Shown: in pieces, positions 25,301 to 38,240 of the stretch
How positions within the stretch are numbered: the first letter of the stretch is position 1
Layout of the letters: each line of letters opens with the position of its first letter
From: Hexactinellida sp. DTS-2022
Lineage: Eukaryota > Porifera > Hexactinellida
Assembly: GCA_028753945.1 (NCBI GenBank)
Contig: JAPNXP010000013.1
Span: 682,001 to 746,000, forward strand
Direction of reading: 5' to 3'
DNA: 64,000 nt
Program-made: the position numbers and the translations under genes
The notes under the pieces: generated by a model
What the model was told of the DNA's origin: nothing
Databases searched by the model: none
What the model saw: only the letters and a program-made list of their open reading frames with translations

Positions 25301-28300
25301 GTTTAGTAAAACAATTTTTGAGTTATGGACCAGACAAAATTTGAAAGGTGTTAAAGATGTGTCAAAAATTTCTTAATCAAAAATCGTTACCCCAGTTGCA
25401 AATTAGACGGTCCCATCGCACCTACATGCAAAGTTTAAGCCCATCAACTATAAAGCTCTGGCCAGGGCACCGTCTACGGAGAAAAAATAATAAAAATAAT
25501 AATAAAATTTCAAAATTGCAGCTGTGCCGACGCATGTTCCTTTGGTGGCACTATATTTTGGTGTTGGTTTATTGATAGTGCCTCCAATGGGACATGCTGT
25601 CAGCACAGCTGCAATTTTGGATTTTTTTTCGCCATGTCATCATCACTATGAAGGTGTTAAAATATATCAAAAGGTGTTACAGAAGGCATCGACCCTTAGA
25701 GTGGCGGAAGTTTCCATTTAGTTCACTTCATTTTAGAGATATTCAAGTTTGAGTAGAATATAATAGCTGATGACTCAGCATTTTTTATGTGAGTGTTGGG
25801 TCTTCACCCAACTTCAAATAACCCATTTTAAATATCGAATTCACAAAATTGGAAAAATCCATTTTTTTGACGATGTCATCATCACCTCAAGGTGTCAAGA
25901 CCCACTTGTATAGGTGGTACGTGGCATAAGGACCAATTGATAAATTGAAAGTTTGTTTCTATCTTGTATCATCTCTGAGATTAATGAAATTTAGCTAATT
26001 AGTATAAATATTTTATTAATAAATTAATAATTTAACATCATTATTATGTACAGCAAAATAAATAAAGTTCAATTATTTGCACTTATTATTAATTTAAATC
26101 GAATTTCACTATCATATTTGAATTCAGCGCACTCGATAACCCCAATAATCCAATTAGAACCGTCTATAAGTTAAATACAAAAGGAATTAATTATAATAAA
26201 TTACGTCAGTACATTAATTGTGCAAGAATATTCTCGCGAAATAAATATTTTCACTTTATCTGTCGTTGTTGTGGAATGTAAAATGTCAACGGTTCTATCA
26301 TAAACTATCTTTAGTTTAATGCCATTCATTACTTATTGATAATAAATTAAATTATTAGTTATTTATTTTAGCAATGTTATCCACGGTGAGTTGAGTAAAG
26401 TCAACAAATTCCTTATATAAATTAATTTAATTTAATCCATTGTATAGTAATGCTACAATTAAATAGAAGCCAGCTGGAATTTATAAGTTGAATCAATATA
26501 ATTATCGCAAGTTGAATCACTAGAGTAGGATTTAACAAGTTAAATCAATATAATTATTACAAGTTGAAACAATGGAATTAGATTTAACACTTTTACTGAA
26601 ATTGAAGTGTGAGTAAACAAAGAAATTTCAACCCCCATTTATGGCAGAAATTAAACCATTTATTGAAAGTTTTCTTCACCCATCAGACGCAGAATTTTAT
26701 GGTGAATCCAAATATGAAATAAAATCTGGGGGTTTAGTAAAACAATTTTTGAGTTATGGACCAGACAAAATTTGAAAGGTTTTAAAGATGTGTCAAAAAT
26801 TTCTTATTCAAAAATCGTTACCCCAGGTGCAAATTAGACGGTCCATCCGCAACTACATGCCAAGTTTCAGCCCATCAACTATAAAGCTCTGGCCAGGGCA
26901 CCGTCTACGGAGAAAAAATAAAAAAAATAAAAATAAAATCCAAAATTGCACCCTGTGCCGACGCATGTTCCTTTGGTGGCACTATATTTTGTTGGTTGTT
27001 TATTGATAGTGCCTCCAAAGGAACATGCTGTCGGCGCAGGCTGCAATTTTGGATTTTTTTTCGCCAAGTCATCAACGCCCAAGGTGTGAAGAAGCATTTG
27101 TTAATTGGTCCGAGTCACAAGGAACGGTAGATAAATTTGAAGTTTGTTTCTATCTTAAATCATCTTGAGTTTGATGCCATTCATTCATTATGTATTGATA
27201 ATAAATTATATTATTAGTTATTTATATTAGCATTGTTATCCACGGTTGAGTTGAATTAAGTCAACAAATTCCTTATATTATATTATTTTATTTAATCCAT
27301 TGTATGGTAAATTAAATAGAAGCCAGCTGCAATTTATAAGTTAAATCAATTTAATTATCGCAAGTTGAATCACTAGAGTAGGATTTAACAAGTTAAATCA
27401 ATATAATTATTACAAGTTGAAACAATAGAATTAGATTTAACACTTTACTGAAATTGAAGTGTGAGTAAACAAAGAAATTTCAACCCCCATTTATGGCAGA
27501 AATTGACCCCTTTATTGGAAAATTTATTCTCCCATCAGACGCAGAATTTTATGGCGAATCCAAATATGAAATAAAATTTGGGGGTTTAGTAAAACATATT
27601 TTGAGTTATGGACCAGACAAATTTTTAAAGGTGTTAAAGATGTGTCAAAAATTTGTTAACGAAAAATCGTAACCCCAGGTGCAAATTAGACGGTCCCATC
27701 GCACCTACATGCCAAGTTTCAGCCCATCAACAATTAAGCTCTGGCCAGGGCACCGTCTACGGAGAAAAAATAATAATAAAAATAAAAATAAAGGCAGTGA
27801 TTCTAATACTGGGCCACTATACTATAGTATAGTCGGCACAGTAAAAATCCAAAATTGCAGCCTGTGCCGACGCATGTTCCTTTGGTGGCACTATATTTTG
27901 TTGGTGGTTTATTGATAGTGCCTCCAATGGAACATGCTGTCGGCACAGACTGCAATTTTGGATTTTTTTTCGCAAAGTCATCATCACTATAAAGGTGTTA
28001 AATTATTTTTGAAAGGTGTTTCAGAAGGCCACGACCCTTAGAGTGGCGGAAGTTTCCATTTACTTCACTTCATTTTAGAGATATTCAAGTCTGAGTAGAA
28101 TATAATTGCTGATGACTCAGCATTTTTTATGTGAGTGTTGGGTCATCACCCAACATGAACTAACCCATTTTTAATATCGAATTAACAAAATTGTAAAAAC
28201 ACATTTTTTTAACGATGTCATCATCACCTCAAGATGTCAAGACCCACTTGTATAGGTGGCACGTGCCATAAGGACCAATTGATAAATTGAAAGTTTGTTT

Positions 28301-29077
28301 CTATCTTCTATGATCTCTGAGATTTATGATATTTAATTAATTAGTATAAATAATTATTAATAATATTTATAATTTAACAACAATTTCAATGTCAACTTAT
28401 ATTTATTAAGTTTAATTATTTTGTCATAAATAATTAATTAATTAATTTGGCTATCAAATTTCAATTCCGCACACTCGATAACCCCTAATAAACAAATTGG
28501 GAGCATCTATATAAGTCATATACTGACTTAATTAATTATTATTAATTACGTCAGTATATTAACAGTGCAAGAGTATTCTCGCAGAAGGAAATATAATCAC
28601 ATAATCTGTTGTTGTTATGGAATGTAGAATCTTAGTTTTCAATTGGAAAATAGAAGCCTACTCGATCTCACAAGTTGAATCAATATAATAATAACGAGTT
28701 GAAACAATAGAATTCGATTTAACACTTTCAATTGAACGAAAGTGTTAGTAAACAAAGGAAACTTGCAACTCAATTGTGGCACAAACTAAGTACAATTTGA
28801 AAATTCGTGCACTGTGAAAAGGTGTAGAATTTAATTCTCTATCGAATGCATATAAATTTAATTTTCGGGTACTATTTATTGTTGCTGTTTAAATATTAAA
28901 CAGGTGCAAAAATGTGTCCAAAAAAATGTAATAAAAAATCGTGACCCCAGGTGCACATCTGTAACCCATGAGACACATATCCTAAAAATTAGGGCTCTTA
29001 GTAAATAAAACTCTGTTCTGTGGAGAGGCTACGGATAAAAAATAATAATAATAATATACCAAAGCACTAAGACCAAT
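16325..29077. repeat. Complex satellite-like repeat array, middle block
   Basis: The array resumes at about 16325. Hairpin inverted repeats: 16784-16895, 17977-18091, 19583-19698, 20424-20535, 21920-22035 (reverse), 22627-22743, 24070-24186, 25511-25622, 26938-27054, 27847-27963. Around 16.3-19.1 kb and 28.6-29.0 kb the segment before the hairpin is a diverged subfamily marked by GTAACCCATGAGACAC and CTCTGTTCTGTGGAGAGGCT in place of CACCGTCTACGGAGA. A reversed stretch spans about 20.7-22.0 kb. Short-tail monomers occur after the hairpins at 19.6, 20.4 and 26.9 kb. No gene was found; all small frames here are hairpin or repeat translations. Confidence 0.85.
19181..19565. repeat. Six tandem copies of the palindrome mini-element
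   Basis: Units of about 60-70 bp containing GGGCC, the 18-bp perfect palindrome ACTATACTATAGTATAGT, then CGGCACAG, joined by AATAATAAT spacers. The left half of the unit comes in two versions (ACCAAAGCACTAAGACC and GGCAGTGAGATTAGAAC), so whole units of different subtypes are interleaved. The cluster sits between the A/T microsatellite and the big hairpin, as in all other clusters. A single reverse-oriented copy lies at about 20697-20750. Confidence 0.9.
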
Positions 29078-32000
29078 ACTGGGCCACTATACTATAGTAT
29101 AGTCGGCACAGTAAAAATCCAAAATTGCATCCTGTGCCGACGCAAGTTCCTTGGGTGGCACTATATTTTGTTGGTGGTTTATTGATAGTGCCTCCAATGG
29201 AACATGCTGTCGGCACAGGATGCAATTTTGGATTTTTTTTTCGCCAAGTCATCATCACTATAAAGGTGTTAAATCATTTCAAAAAGGTGTTACAGAAGGC
29301 ATCGACCCTTAGAGTGGTGGAAGTTTCGTTTTAGTTCACTTCCTTTTAGCGATATTCAAGTTTGAGTAGAATATAACAACTGATGACTCAGCATTTTTTA
29401 TGTGAGTGTTGGGTCATCACCCAACATGAACTAACCCATTTTTAATATCGAATTAACAAAATTGTAAAAACACATTTTTTTAACGATGTCATCATCACCT
29501 CAAGATGTCAAGACCCACTTGTATAGGTGGCACGTGCCATAAGGACCAATTGATAAATTGAAAGTTTGTTTCTATCTTCTATGATCTCTGAGATTTATGA
29601 TATTTAATTAATTAGTATATATAATTATTAATATTATTTATAATTTAACACCAATTTCAATGTCAACTTATATTTATTATGTTTAATTATTTTGTCATAA
29701 ATAATAAATAAATTAATTTGTCCATCAAATTTCAATTCCGCACACTCGATAACCCCTAATAAACAATTTGGGAGCATCTATATAAGTCATATACTGACTG
29801 AATTAATTATAATTAATTACGTCAGTCTATTAACAGTGCAATAATATTAACGCAGAAGTAAATATAATCACATAATCTGTCGTTGTTGTGGTATGTAAAA
29901 TCTTAACGGTTCTATCATAAACCATCTTTAGTTTAATGCCATTCATTCATTACTTATTGATAATAAATTAAATTATTAGTTATTTATTTTAGCAATGTTA
30001 TCCACGGTGATTTGAGTTTAGTCAACAAATTCCTTATATCATTATATTTTATTTAATCCATTGTATAGTAATACTACAATTAAATAGAAGCCAGCTGGAA
30101 TTTTTAAGTTGAATCAATATATTTATCTCAAGTTGAAACAATAGAGTAAGATTTAACAAGTTAAATCAATATAATTATTACAAGTTGAAACAATAGAATT
30201 AGATTTAACACTTTTACTGAAATTGAAGTGCGAGTAAACAAAGAAATTTCAAACCCCATTTATGGCAGAAATTAAACATATTTTTGAAAATATTCCTCTC
30301 CCATCAGACGCAGAATTTTATGGTGAATCCAAATGTGAAATAAAATTTGGGGGTTTAGTAAAACATATTTTGAGTTATGGACCAGACAAATTTTGAAAGG
30401 TGTTAAAGATGTGTCAAAAATTCGTTAATCAAAAATCGTAACCCCAGGTGCAAATTAGACGGTCCATACGCACCTACATGCCAAGTTTCAGCCCATCAAC
30501 TATAAAGCTCAGGCCAGGGCACCGTCTACGGAGAAAAAATAATAAAAATAATAATAAATAAAATCCAAAATTGCAGCCTGTGCCGACGCATGATCCTTTG
30601 GTGGCACTATATTTTGTTGTTGGTTTATTGATAGTGCCTCCAAAGGAACATGCTGTCGGCACAGGCTGCAATTTTGGATTTTTTTTTTCGCCATGTCATC
30701 ATCACTATGAAGGTGTTAAATTATTTCAGAAAGGTGTTTCAGAAGGCAACGACCCTTTAGAGTGGTGGAAGTTTCCATTCAGCTCACTTCATTAAAGAGA
30801 TATTCAAGTTTCAGTAGAATATAATCTGTAATGACTCAGCATTTTTTAAGTGGGTGTTGGGTCATCACCCAACATTAACTAACCCATTTTAAATATCGAA
30901 TTAACAAAATTGTAAATACACATTTTTTTAACGATGTAATCATCACCTCAAGGTGTCAAGACCCACTTGTATAGGTGGCACGTGCCATAAGGACCAATTG
31001 ATAAATTGAAAGTTTGTTTCTATCTTCTATGATCTCTGAGATTTATGATATTTAATTAATTAGTATAAATAATTATTAATATTATTTATAATATGACACC
31101 AATTTCAATGTCAACATACAATTATTAAGTTCAATTATTTTGTCATAAATAATTAATTAATTAATTTATCTATCAAATTTCAATTCCGCACACTCGATAA
31201 CCTCTAATATACAAATTGGAAGCTACTATATAAGTTAAATACAAACTGAAATATTTATAATTAATTACGTCAGTATATTAACAGTGCAATTATATTCTCG
31301 CAGAAGTAAATATAATCACATAATATGTCGTTGTTATGAAATATATAATCTTAATTTTCAATTGCAAAATAGAAGCCAGCTTGCATTCACAAGTTAAATC
31401 AATATAATTGTAGCAAGTTGAAACAATAGTGAAAGATTTAACAAGTTAAATCAATATAATTATTACAAGTTGAAACAATGGAATTAGATTTCACAGTTTT
31501 ACTGAAATTGAAGTGTGAGTAAACAAAGAAATTTCAACCCCCATTTATGGCAGAAATAAAACTCTTTATTAAAAGTTTTCTTCTCCCATCAGACGCAGAA
31601 TTTTATGGTGAATCCAAATGTGAAATAAAATTTGGGGGTTTAATAAAATATTTTTTGAGTTATGGACCAGACAAATTTTGAAAGGTGTTAAAGATGTGTA
31701 AAAAAATTGTTAATCAAAAATCGTAACCCCAGGTGCAAATTAGACGGTCCCATCGCACCTACATGCCAAGTTTCAGCCCATCAACTATAAAGCTCAGGCC
31801 AGGGCACCGTCTACGGAGAAAAAAAAAAAATAAAAATAAAAAAATAAAGGCAGTGAGATTAGAACTGGGCCACTATACTATAGTATAGTCGGCACAGTAA
31901 AAATCCAAAATTGCATCCTGTGCCGACGCAAGTTCCTTGGGTGGCACTATATTTTGTTGGTGGTTTATTGATAGTGCCTCCAATGGAACATGCTGTCGGC

Positions 32001-35000
32001 ACAGGATGCAATTTTGGATTTTTTTTTCGCCAAGTCATCATCACTATAAAGGTGTTAAATCATTTCAAAAAGGTGTTACAGAAGGCATCGACCCTTAGAG
32101 TGGTGGAAGTTTCGTTTTAGTTCACTTCCTTTTAGCGATATTCAAGTTTGAGTAGAATATAACAACTGATGACTCAGCATTTTTTATGTGAGTGTTGGGT
32201 CATCACCCAACATGAACTAACCCATTTTTAATATCGAATTAACAAAATTGTAAAAACACATTTTTTTAACGATGTCATCATCACCTCAAGATGTCAAGAC
32301 CCACTTGTATAGGTGGCACGTGCCATAAGGACCAATTGATAAATTGAAAGTTTGTTTCTATCTTCTATGATCTCTGAGATTTATGATATTTAATTAATTA
32401 GTATATATAATTATTAATATTATTTATAATTTAACACCAATTTCAATGTCAACTTATATTTATTATGTTTAATTATTTTGTCATAAATAATAAATAAATT
32501 AATTTGTCCATCAAATTTCAATTCCGCACACTCGATAACCCCTAATAAACAATTTGGGAGCATCTATATAAGTCATATACTGACTGAATTAATTATAATT
32601 AATTACGTCAGTCTATTAACAGTGCAATAATATTAACGCAGAAGTAAATATAATCACATAATCTGTCGTTGTTGTGGTATGTAAAATCTTAACGGTTCTA
32701 TCATAAACCATCTTTAGTTTAATGCCATTCATTCATTACTTATTGATAATAAATTAAATTATTAGTTATTTATTTTAGCAATGTTATCCACGGTGATTTG
32801 AGTTTAGTCAACAAATTCCTTATATCATTATATTTTATTTAATCCATTGTATAGTAATACTACAATTAAATAGAAGCCAGCTGGAATTTTTAAGTTGAAT
32901 CAATATATTTATCTCAAGTTGAAACAATAGAGTAAGATTTAACAAGTTAAATCAATATAATTATTACAAGTTGAAACAATAGAATTAGATTTAACACTTT
33001 TACTGAAATTGAAGTGCGAGTAAACAAAGAAATTTCAAACCCCATTTATGGCAGAAATTAAACATATTTTTGAAAATATTCCTCTCCCATCAGACGCAGA
33101 ATTTTATGGTGAATCCAAATGTGAAATAAAATTTGGGGGTTTAGTAAAACATATTTTGAGTTATGGACCAGACAAATTTTGAAAGGTGTTAAAGATGTGT
33201 CAAAAATTCGTTAATCAAAAATCGTAACCCCAGGTGCAAATTAGACGGTCCATACGCACCTACATGCCAAGTTTCAGCCCATCAACTATAAAGCTCAGGC
33301 CAGGGCACCGTCTACGGAGAAAAAATAATAAAAATAATAATAAATAAAATCCAAAATTGCAGCCTGTGCCGACGCATGATCCTTTGGTGGCACTATATTT
33401 TGTTGTTGGTTTATTGATAGTGCCTCCAAAGGAACATGCTGTCGGCACAGGCTGCAATTTTGGATTTTTTTTTTCGCCATGTCATCATCACTATGAAGGT
33501 GTTAAATTATTTCAGAAAGGTGTTTCAGAAGGCAACGACCCTTTAGAGTGGTGGAAGTTTCCATTCAGCTCACTTCATTAAAGAGATATTCAAGTTTCAG
33601 TAGAATATAATCTGTAATGACTCAGCATTTTTTAAGTGGGTGTTGGGTCATCACCCAACATTAACTAACCCATTTTAAATATCGAATTAACAAAATTGTA
33701 AATACACATTTTTTTAACGATGTAATCATCACCTCAAGGTGTCAAGACCCACTTGTATAGGTGGCACGTGCCATAAGGACCAATTGATAAATTGAAAGTT
33801 TGTTTCTATCTTCTATGATCTCTGAGATTTATGATATTTAATTAATTAGTATAAATAATTATTAATATTATTTATAATATGACACCAATTTCAATGTCAA
33901 CATACAATTATTAAGTTCAATTATTTTGTCATAAATAATTAATTAATTAATTTATCTATCAAATTTCAATTCCGCACACTCGATAACCTCTAATATACAA
34001 ATTGGAAGCTACTATATAAGTTAAATACAAACTGAAATATTTATAATTAATTACGTCAGTATATTAACAGTGCAATTATATTCTCGCAGAAGTAAATATA
34101 ATCACATAATATGTCGTTGTTATGAAATATATAATCTTAATTTTCAATTGCAAAATAGAAGCCAGCTTGCATTCACAAGTTAAATCAATATAATTGTAGC
34201 AAGTTGAAACAATAGTGAAAGATTTAACAAGTTAAATCAATATAATTATTACAAGTTGAAACAATGGAATTAGATTTCACAGTTTTACTGAAATTGAAGT
34301 GTGAGTAAACAAAGAAATTTCAACCCCCATTTATGGCAGAAATAAAACTCTTTATTAAAAGTTTTCTTCTCCCATCAGACGCAGAATTTTATGGTGAATC
34401 CAAATGTGAAATAAAATTTGGGGGTTTAATAAAATATTTTTTGAGTTATGGACCAGACAAATTTTGAAAGGTGTTAAAGATGTGTAAAAAAATTGTTAAT
34501 CAAAAATCGTAACCCCAGGTGCAAATTAGACGGTCCCATCGCACCTACATGCCAAGTTTCAGCCCATCAACTATAAAGCTCAGGCCAGGGCACCGTCTAC
34601 GGAGAAAAAATAAAAATAAAAATAAAAAAATAAAGGCAGTGAGATTAGAACTGGGCCACTATACTATAGTATAGTCGGCACAGTAAAAATCCAAAATTGC
34701 ATCCTGTGCCGACGCAAGTTCCTTGGGTGGCACTATATTTTGTTGGTGGTTTATTGATAGTGCCTCCAATGGAACATGCTGTCGGCACAGGATGCAATTT
34801 TGGATTTTTTTTTCGCCAAGTCATCATCACTATAAAGGTGTTAAATCATTTCAAAAAGGTGTTACAGAAGGCATCGACCCTTAGAGTGGTGGAAGTTTCG
34901 TTTTAGTTCACTTCCTTTTAGCGATATTCAAGTTTGAGTAGAATATAACAACTGATGACTCAGCATTTTTTATGTGAGTGTTGGGTCATCACCCAACATG

Positions 35001-35645
35001 AACTAACCCATTTTTAATATCGAATTAACAAAATTGTAAAAACACATTTTTTTAACGATGTCATCATCACCTCAAGATGTCAAGACCCACTTGTATAGGT
35101 GGCACGTGCCATAAGGACCAATTGATAAATTGAAAGTTTGTTTCTATCTTCTATGATCTCTGAGATTTATGATATTTAATTAATTAGTATATATAATTAT
35201 TAATATTATTTATAATTTAACACCAATTTCAATGTCAACTTATATTTATTATGTTTAATTATTTTGTCATAAATAATAAATAAATTAATTTGTCCATCAA
35301 ATTTCAATTCCGCACACTCGATAACCCCTAATAAACAATTTGGGAGCATCTATATAAGTCATATACTGACTGAATTAATTATAATTAATTACGTCAGTCT
35401 ATTAACAGTGCAATAATATTAACGCAGAAGTAAATATAATCACATAATCTGTCGTTGTTGTGGTATGTAAAATCTTAACGGTTCTATCATAAACCATCTT
35501 TAGTTTAATGCCATTCATTCATTACTTATTGATAATAAATTAAATTATTAGTTATTTATTTTAGCAATGTTATCCACGGTGATTTGAGTTTAGTCAACAA
35601 ATTCCTTATATCATTATATTTTATTTAATCCATTGTATAGTAATA

Positions 35646-37587
35646 CAGTCGAAATCGGGTTTTTTTGCCCCCCTAAATGCACGAGAAAAGAGGCAAAAAA
35701 ACCCGATAGGCAAAAAAACCCGATTTTGACAATAGACAGTGCTATGAGGTTCCTATATACTCTACATCAACAACAATTTGACTATATATGTAATAGAAAA
35801 TGAGATTATACATGGAATATAGAAAACTTGTATTAGTACATACTAAAAGTTATAATCTATCGGCTAATTATCAGATTTCGTGAAGAATTCAGTAATTTTT
35901 GCCTGAACGTTGGGGAGTTGCCTGATTCGGTCCTCAAGGTTGGCAATTTCAATTGGCGGTTCCTCACCGACTGATATAAACTTGTTGGTGATATGTTTCA
36001 GAAATTCAAGGCACTCAGCTGAAGTCTTCACGTCATCTATATTCTCATTGGATACCTCCTTGGCATTTCCTTCCTCTCTTTCCTCAGCATCATCAGATTC
36101 ATCTAAAAATTCTTCATTTTGGTAATTGTCTATCAGCAGGTCAATATTGGTCTCCTCAGGAGCAGCAACTAGAGTCTGATCCTCAACCAAATCCAAGTCA
36201 TTTTCCAATTCCTTATGGACCTCGACATCCTCACCAATCAATTCTTCTAAAAAGATTCCCGACTTTCTCCATGCATTTAATACAACTTCTTCGGTCACCT
36301 CTGCCCATGCTGCTTGTAACATCATCAACCCATTGTACAGATTCACATCTTTGGTCTTATCCGCAGTCAGCATGAAATTGGCCAACCTATCTCTATACTT
36401 CGCTTTCATACTCCTGATCACACCCTGATCACAAGGCTGCAACTTGCTCGTGGTATTCACTGGCAACTTCATAATGTGTGTGTGGGAGAGCTCGCTTGAG
36501 TATTTGTGGGCAGAGCAGTTGTCTACAAAAAGCAAGGCACTCCGATTCCTCATCTTCATCCGGTTGTTGAAGGCATTGATGTATCTGGACCACACGACCT
36601 CAGTCATCCATCCTTTTCTTGAGCTATCGTAGTCAACAGGCGGATTAGCTTTCTTTCCCATCACTACTGGCCAGCGAGGATTCTTGGACTTACCAATACA
36701 AAGTAGAGGCAACTTCTCGCCAGCAGCGGACACAGTGACTAAGATAGTGACGCGAGCTTTGTCAACCTTTCCACCATGCACTTCTTCATTTTCTGCTGCA
36801 AATGTATGGGATTCTTGCATTCTATAAAATAGGGCTGACTCATCGGCATTCCAGATATCCTGCCTCTGAAAATCAACTAACACAGGCTGGATGTATTCTA
36901 GCCATTCACTAAAATCGGGACAATCCAAAGACTCCCCATGGGTCCCAACGAACTTGACCCTGTGCCTATTCCTCCAGCGCTGAATCCACGAGCTACATGC
37001 ACCTTCAGATGGGAAGTCATGACCCTGTCTCTCCAGAATACGCTTGAATGAGGCAACCAGCAAGTGACCATTTATTACTTTGTTCTGATTTCTCATATTG
37101 AGAAACCACTGGAGAAGCATAGTGTCAGCATCCTGGTATCTCTGACACTGTTTCAAACTTTTCCCAGAGCTAGTGACCATTCCACTGTCCAAAGCATCCT
37201 TGAATTTATCTGGATCCTTCGCTATGTAGCCAATTGCCTGACGCTTTACGCCAAATTGCTTGGCAATATTCGAGTGAGAAACGCCATCATCCAAAAGACA
37301 AAAAATTTGTCTTTTCTGTCCAAATGACAGGCGAATCTGCTTCTCTTTAGACATTATAGAGAATCTAATATAGGGGGCAAAATAACCCGATTGAAAACAC
37401 ACTAAGATTGCACATTTTTGCATGATAAAGGAGGCAAAAAAACCCGATACGCAAAAAAACTCGATAGCAAAAAAACCCAATAAGTTTTGTATACAAATTG
37501 TGTTATGGAGAAACAAGGACAATTAAGGAGGCAAAATAACCCGGGGAGGCAAAAAAACCCGGGGGCAAAAAAACCCGATTTCGACTG
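35646..37587 (-). mobile_element. Intact Tigger/pogo-like transposon (1942 bp)
   Basis: The terminal inverted repeats begin CAGTCGAAATCGGG at both ends and extend through a T-run into GCC. The element is flanked by TA on each side (35644-35645 and 37588-37589). The empty-site sequence TAATACTACAATT is preserved in the other two tandem copies, which proves the insertion point. Subterminal copies of GGCAAAAAAACCCGAT are clustered at both ends (35690-35735 and 37430-37580) and are probable transposase-binding sites. It encodes one full transposase on the minus strand. Confidence 0.95.
35864..37354 (-). CDS. Tigger-like DDE transposase
   Basis: 496 residues from the ATG at 37354. An in-frame ATG at 37522 would add 56 residues translated mostly from the subterminal repeat region, so the later start (MSKEKQIRLSFGQ) is preferred. 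Residues 5-50 form a pipsqueak/CENP-B-type helix-turn-helix (KRQIFCLLDDGVSHSNIAKQ). Residues about 74-140 match the CENP-B-type second DNA-binding domain (ACSSWIQRWRNRH). The catalytic triad of the Tc1/mariner-pogo superfamily is visible as D171 (NADES), D278 (VDNCSAH) and D309 (LQPCDQG), with 30 residues between the second and third Asp. A VLNAWRKSGI motif follows and the tail is acidic. It cuts and pastes DNA at TA targets. The frame is uninterrupted, so activity is possible. Confidence 0.93.
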   Translation of the reverse strand: MSKEKQIRLSFGQKRQIFCLLDDGVSHSNIAKQFGVKRQAIGYIAKDPDKFKDALDSGMVTSSGKSLKQCQRYQDADTMLLQWFLNMRNQNKVINGHLLVASFKRILERQGHDFPSEGACSSWIQRWRNRHRVKFVGTHGESLDCPDFSEWLEYIQPVLVDFQRQDIWNADESALFYRMQESHTFAAENEEVHGGKVDKARVTILVTVSAAGEKLPLLCIGKSKNPRWPVVMGKKANPPVDYDSSRKGWMTEVVWSRYINAFNNRMKMRNRSALLFVDNCSAHKYSSELSHTHIMKLPVNTTSKLQPCDQGVIRSMKAKYRDRLANFMLTADKTKDVNLYNGLMMLQAAWAEVTEEVVLNAWRKSGIFLEELIGEDVEVHKELENDLDLVEDQTLVAAPEETNIDLLIDNYQNEEFLDESDDAEEREEGNAKEVSNENIDDVKTSAECLEFLKHITNKFISVGEEPPIEIANLEDRIRQLPNVQAKITEFFTKSDN

Positions 37588-38061
37588 TACTACAATTAAA
37601 TAGAAGCCAGCTGGAATTTTTAAGTTGAATCAATATATTTATCTCAAGTTGAAACAATAGAGTAAGATTTAACAAGTTAAATCAATATAATTATTACAAG
37701 TTGAAACAATAGAATTAGATTTAACACTTTTACTGAAATTGAAGTGCGAGTAAACAAAGAAATTTCAAACCCCATTTATGGCAGAAATTAAACATATTTT
37801 TGAAAATATTCCTCTCCCATCAGACGCAGAATTTTATGGTGAATCCAAATGTGAAATAAAATTTGGGGGTTTAGTAAAACATATTTTGAGTTATGGACCA
37901 GACAAATTTTGAAAGGTGTTAAAGATGTGTCAAAAATTCGTTAATCAAAAATCGTAACCCCAGGTGCAAATTAGACGGTCCATACGCACCTACATGCCAA
38001 GTTTCAGCCCATCAACTATAAAGCTCAGGCCAGGGCACCGTCTACGGAGAAAAAATAAAAA

Positions 38062-38240
38062 TAAAGGCAGTGATTCCAATACTGGGCCACTATACTATAG
38101 TATAGTCGGCACAGTATTAAAGGCAGTGATTCCAATACTGGGCCACTATACTATAGTATAGTCGGCACAGTAATAAAATAAATAATAAAGGCAGTGATTC
38201 CAATACTGGGCCACTATACTATAGTATAGTCGGCACAGTA
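38062..38240. repeat. Three tandem palindrome mini-elements
   Basis: Three copies of the unit with AGGCAGTGATTCCAATACTG, GGCC, the 18-bp palindrome and CGGCACAG, directly in front of the hairpin at 38244. All three share the same left half, which suggests local tandem amplification. Confidence 0.9.

Larger units (their letters stand above)
29078..38050. repeat. 2786-bp tandem repeat, 2.5 copies, third split by a transposon
   Basis: Copy 1 is about 29078-31863, copy 2 about 31864-34649, and copy 3 about 34650-38050 (half a unit, interrupted by the element at 35646-37587). Stretches compared by eye are identical, and differences seen are in the A/T microsatellite at unit ends. Each unit contains two array monomers. 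Hairpins: 29117-29233, 30563-30679, 31903-32019, 33349-33465, 34689-34805. The unit boundary falls inside the palindrome mini-element. Near-identity implies very recent amplification, or an assembly duplication. Confidence 0.9.

Noticed and set aside
37355-37522. Upstream start adding 56 residues to the Tigger transposase
   Set aside because: These codons lie over the subterminal repeats and give a hydrophobic peptide unlike the family; the domain starts just after the ATG at 37354.
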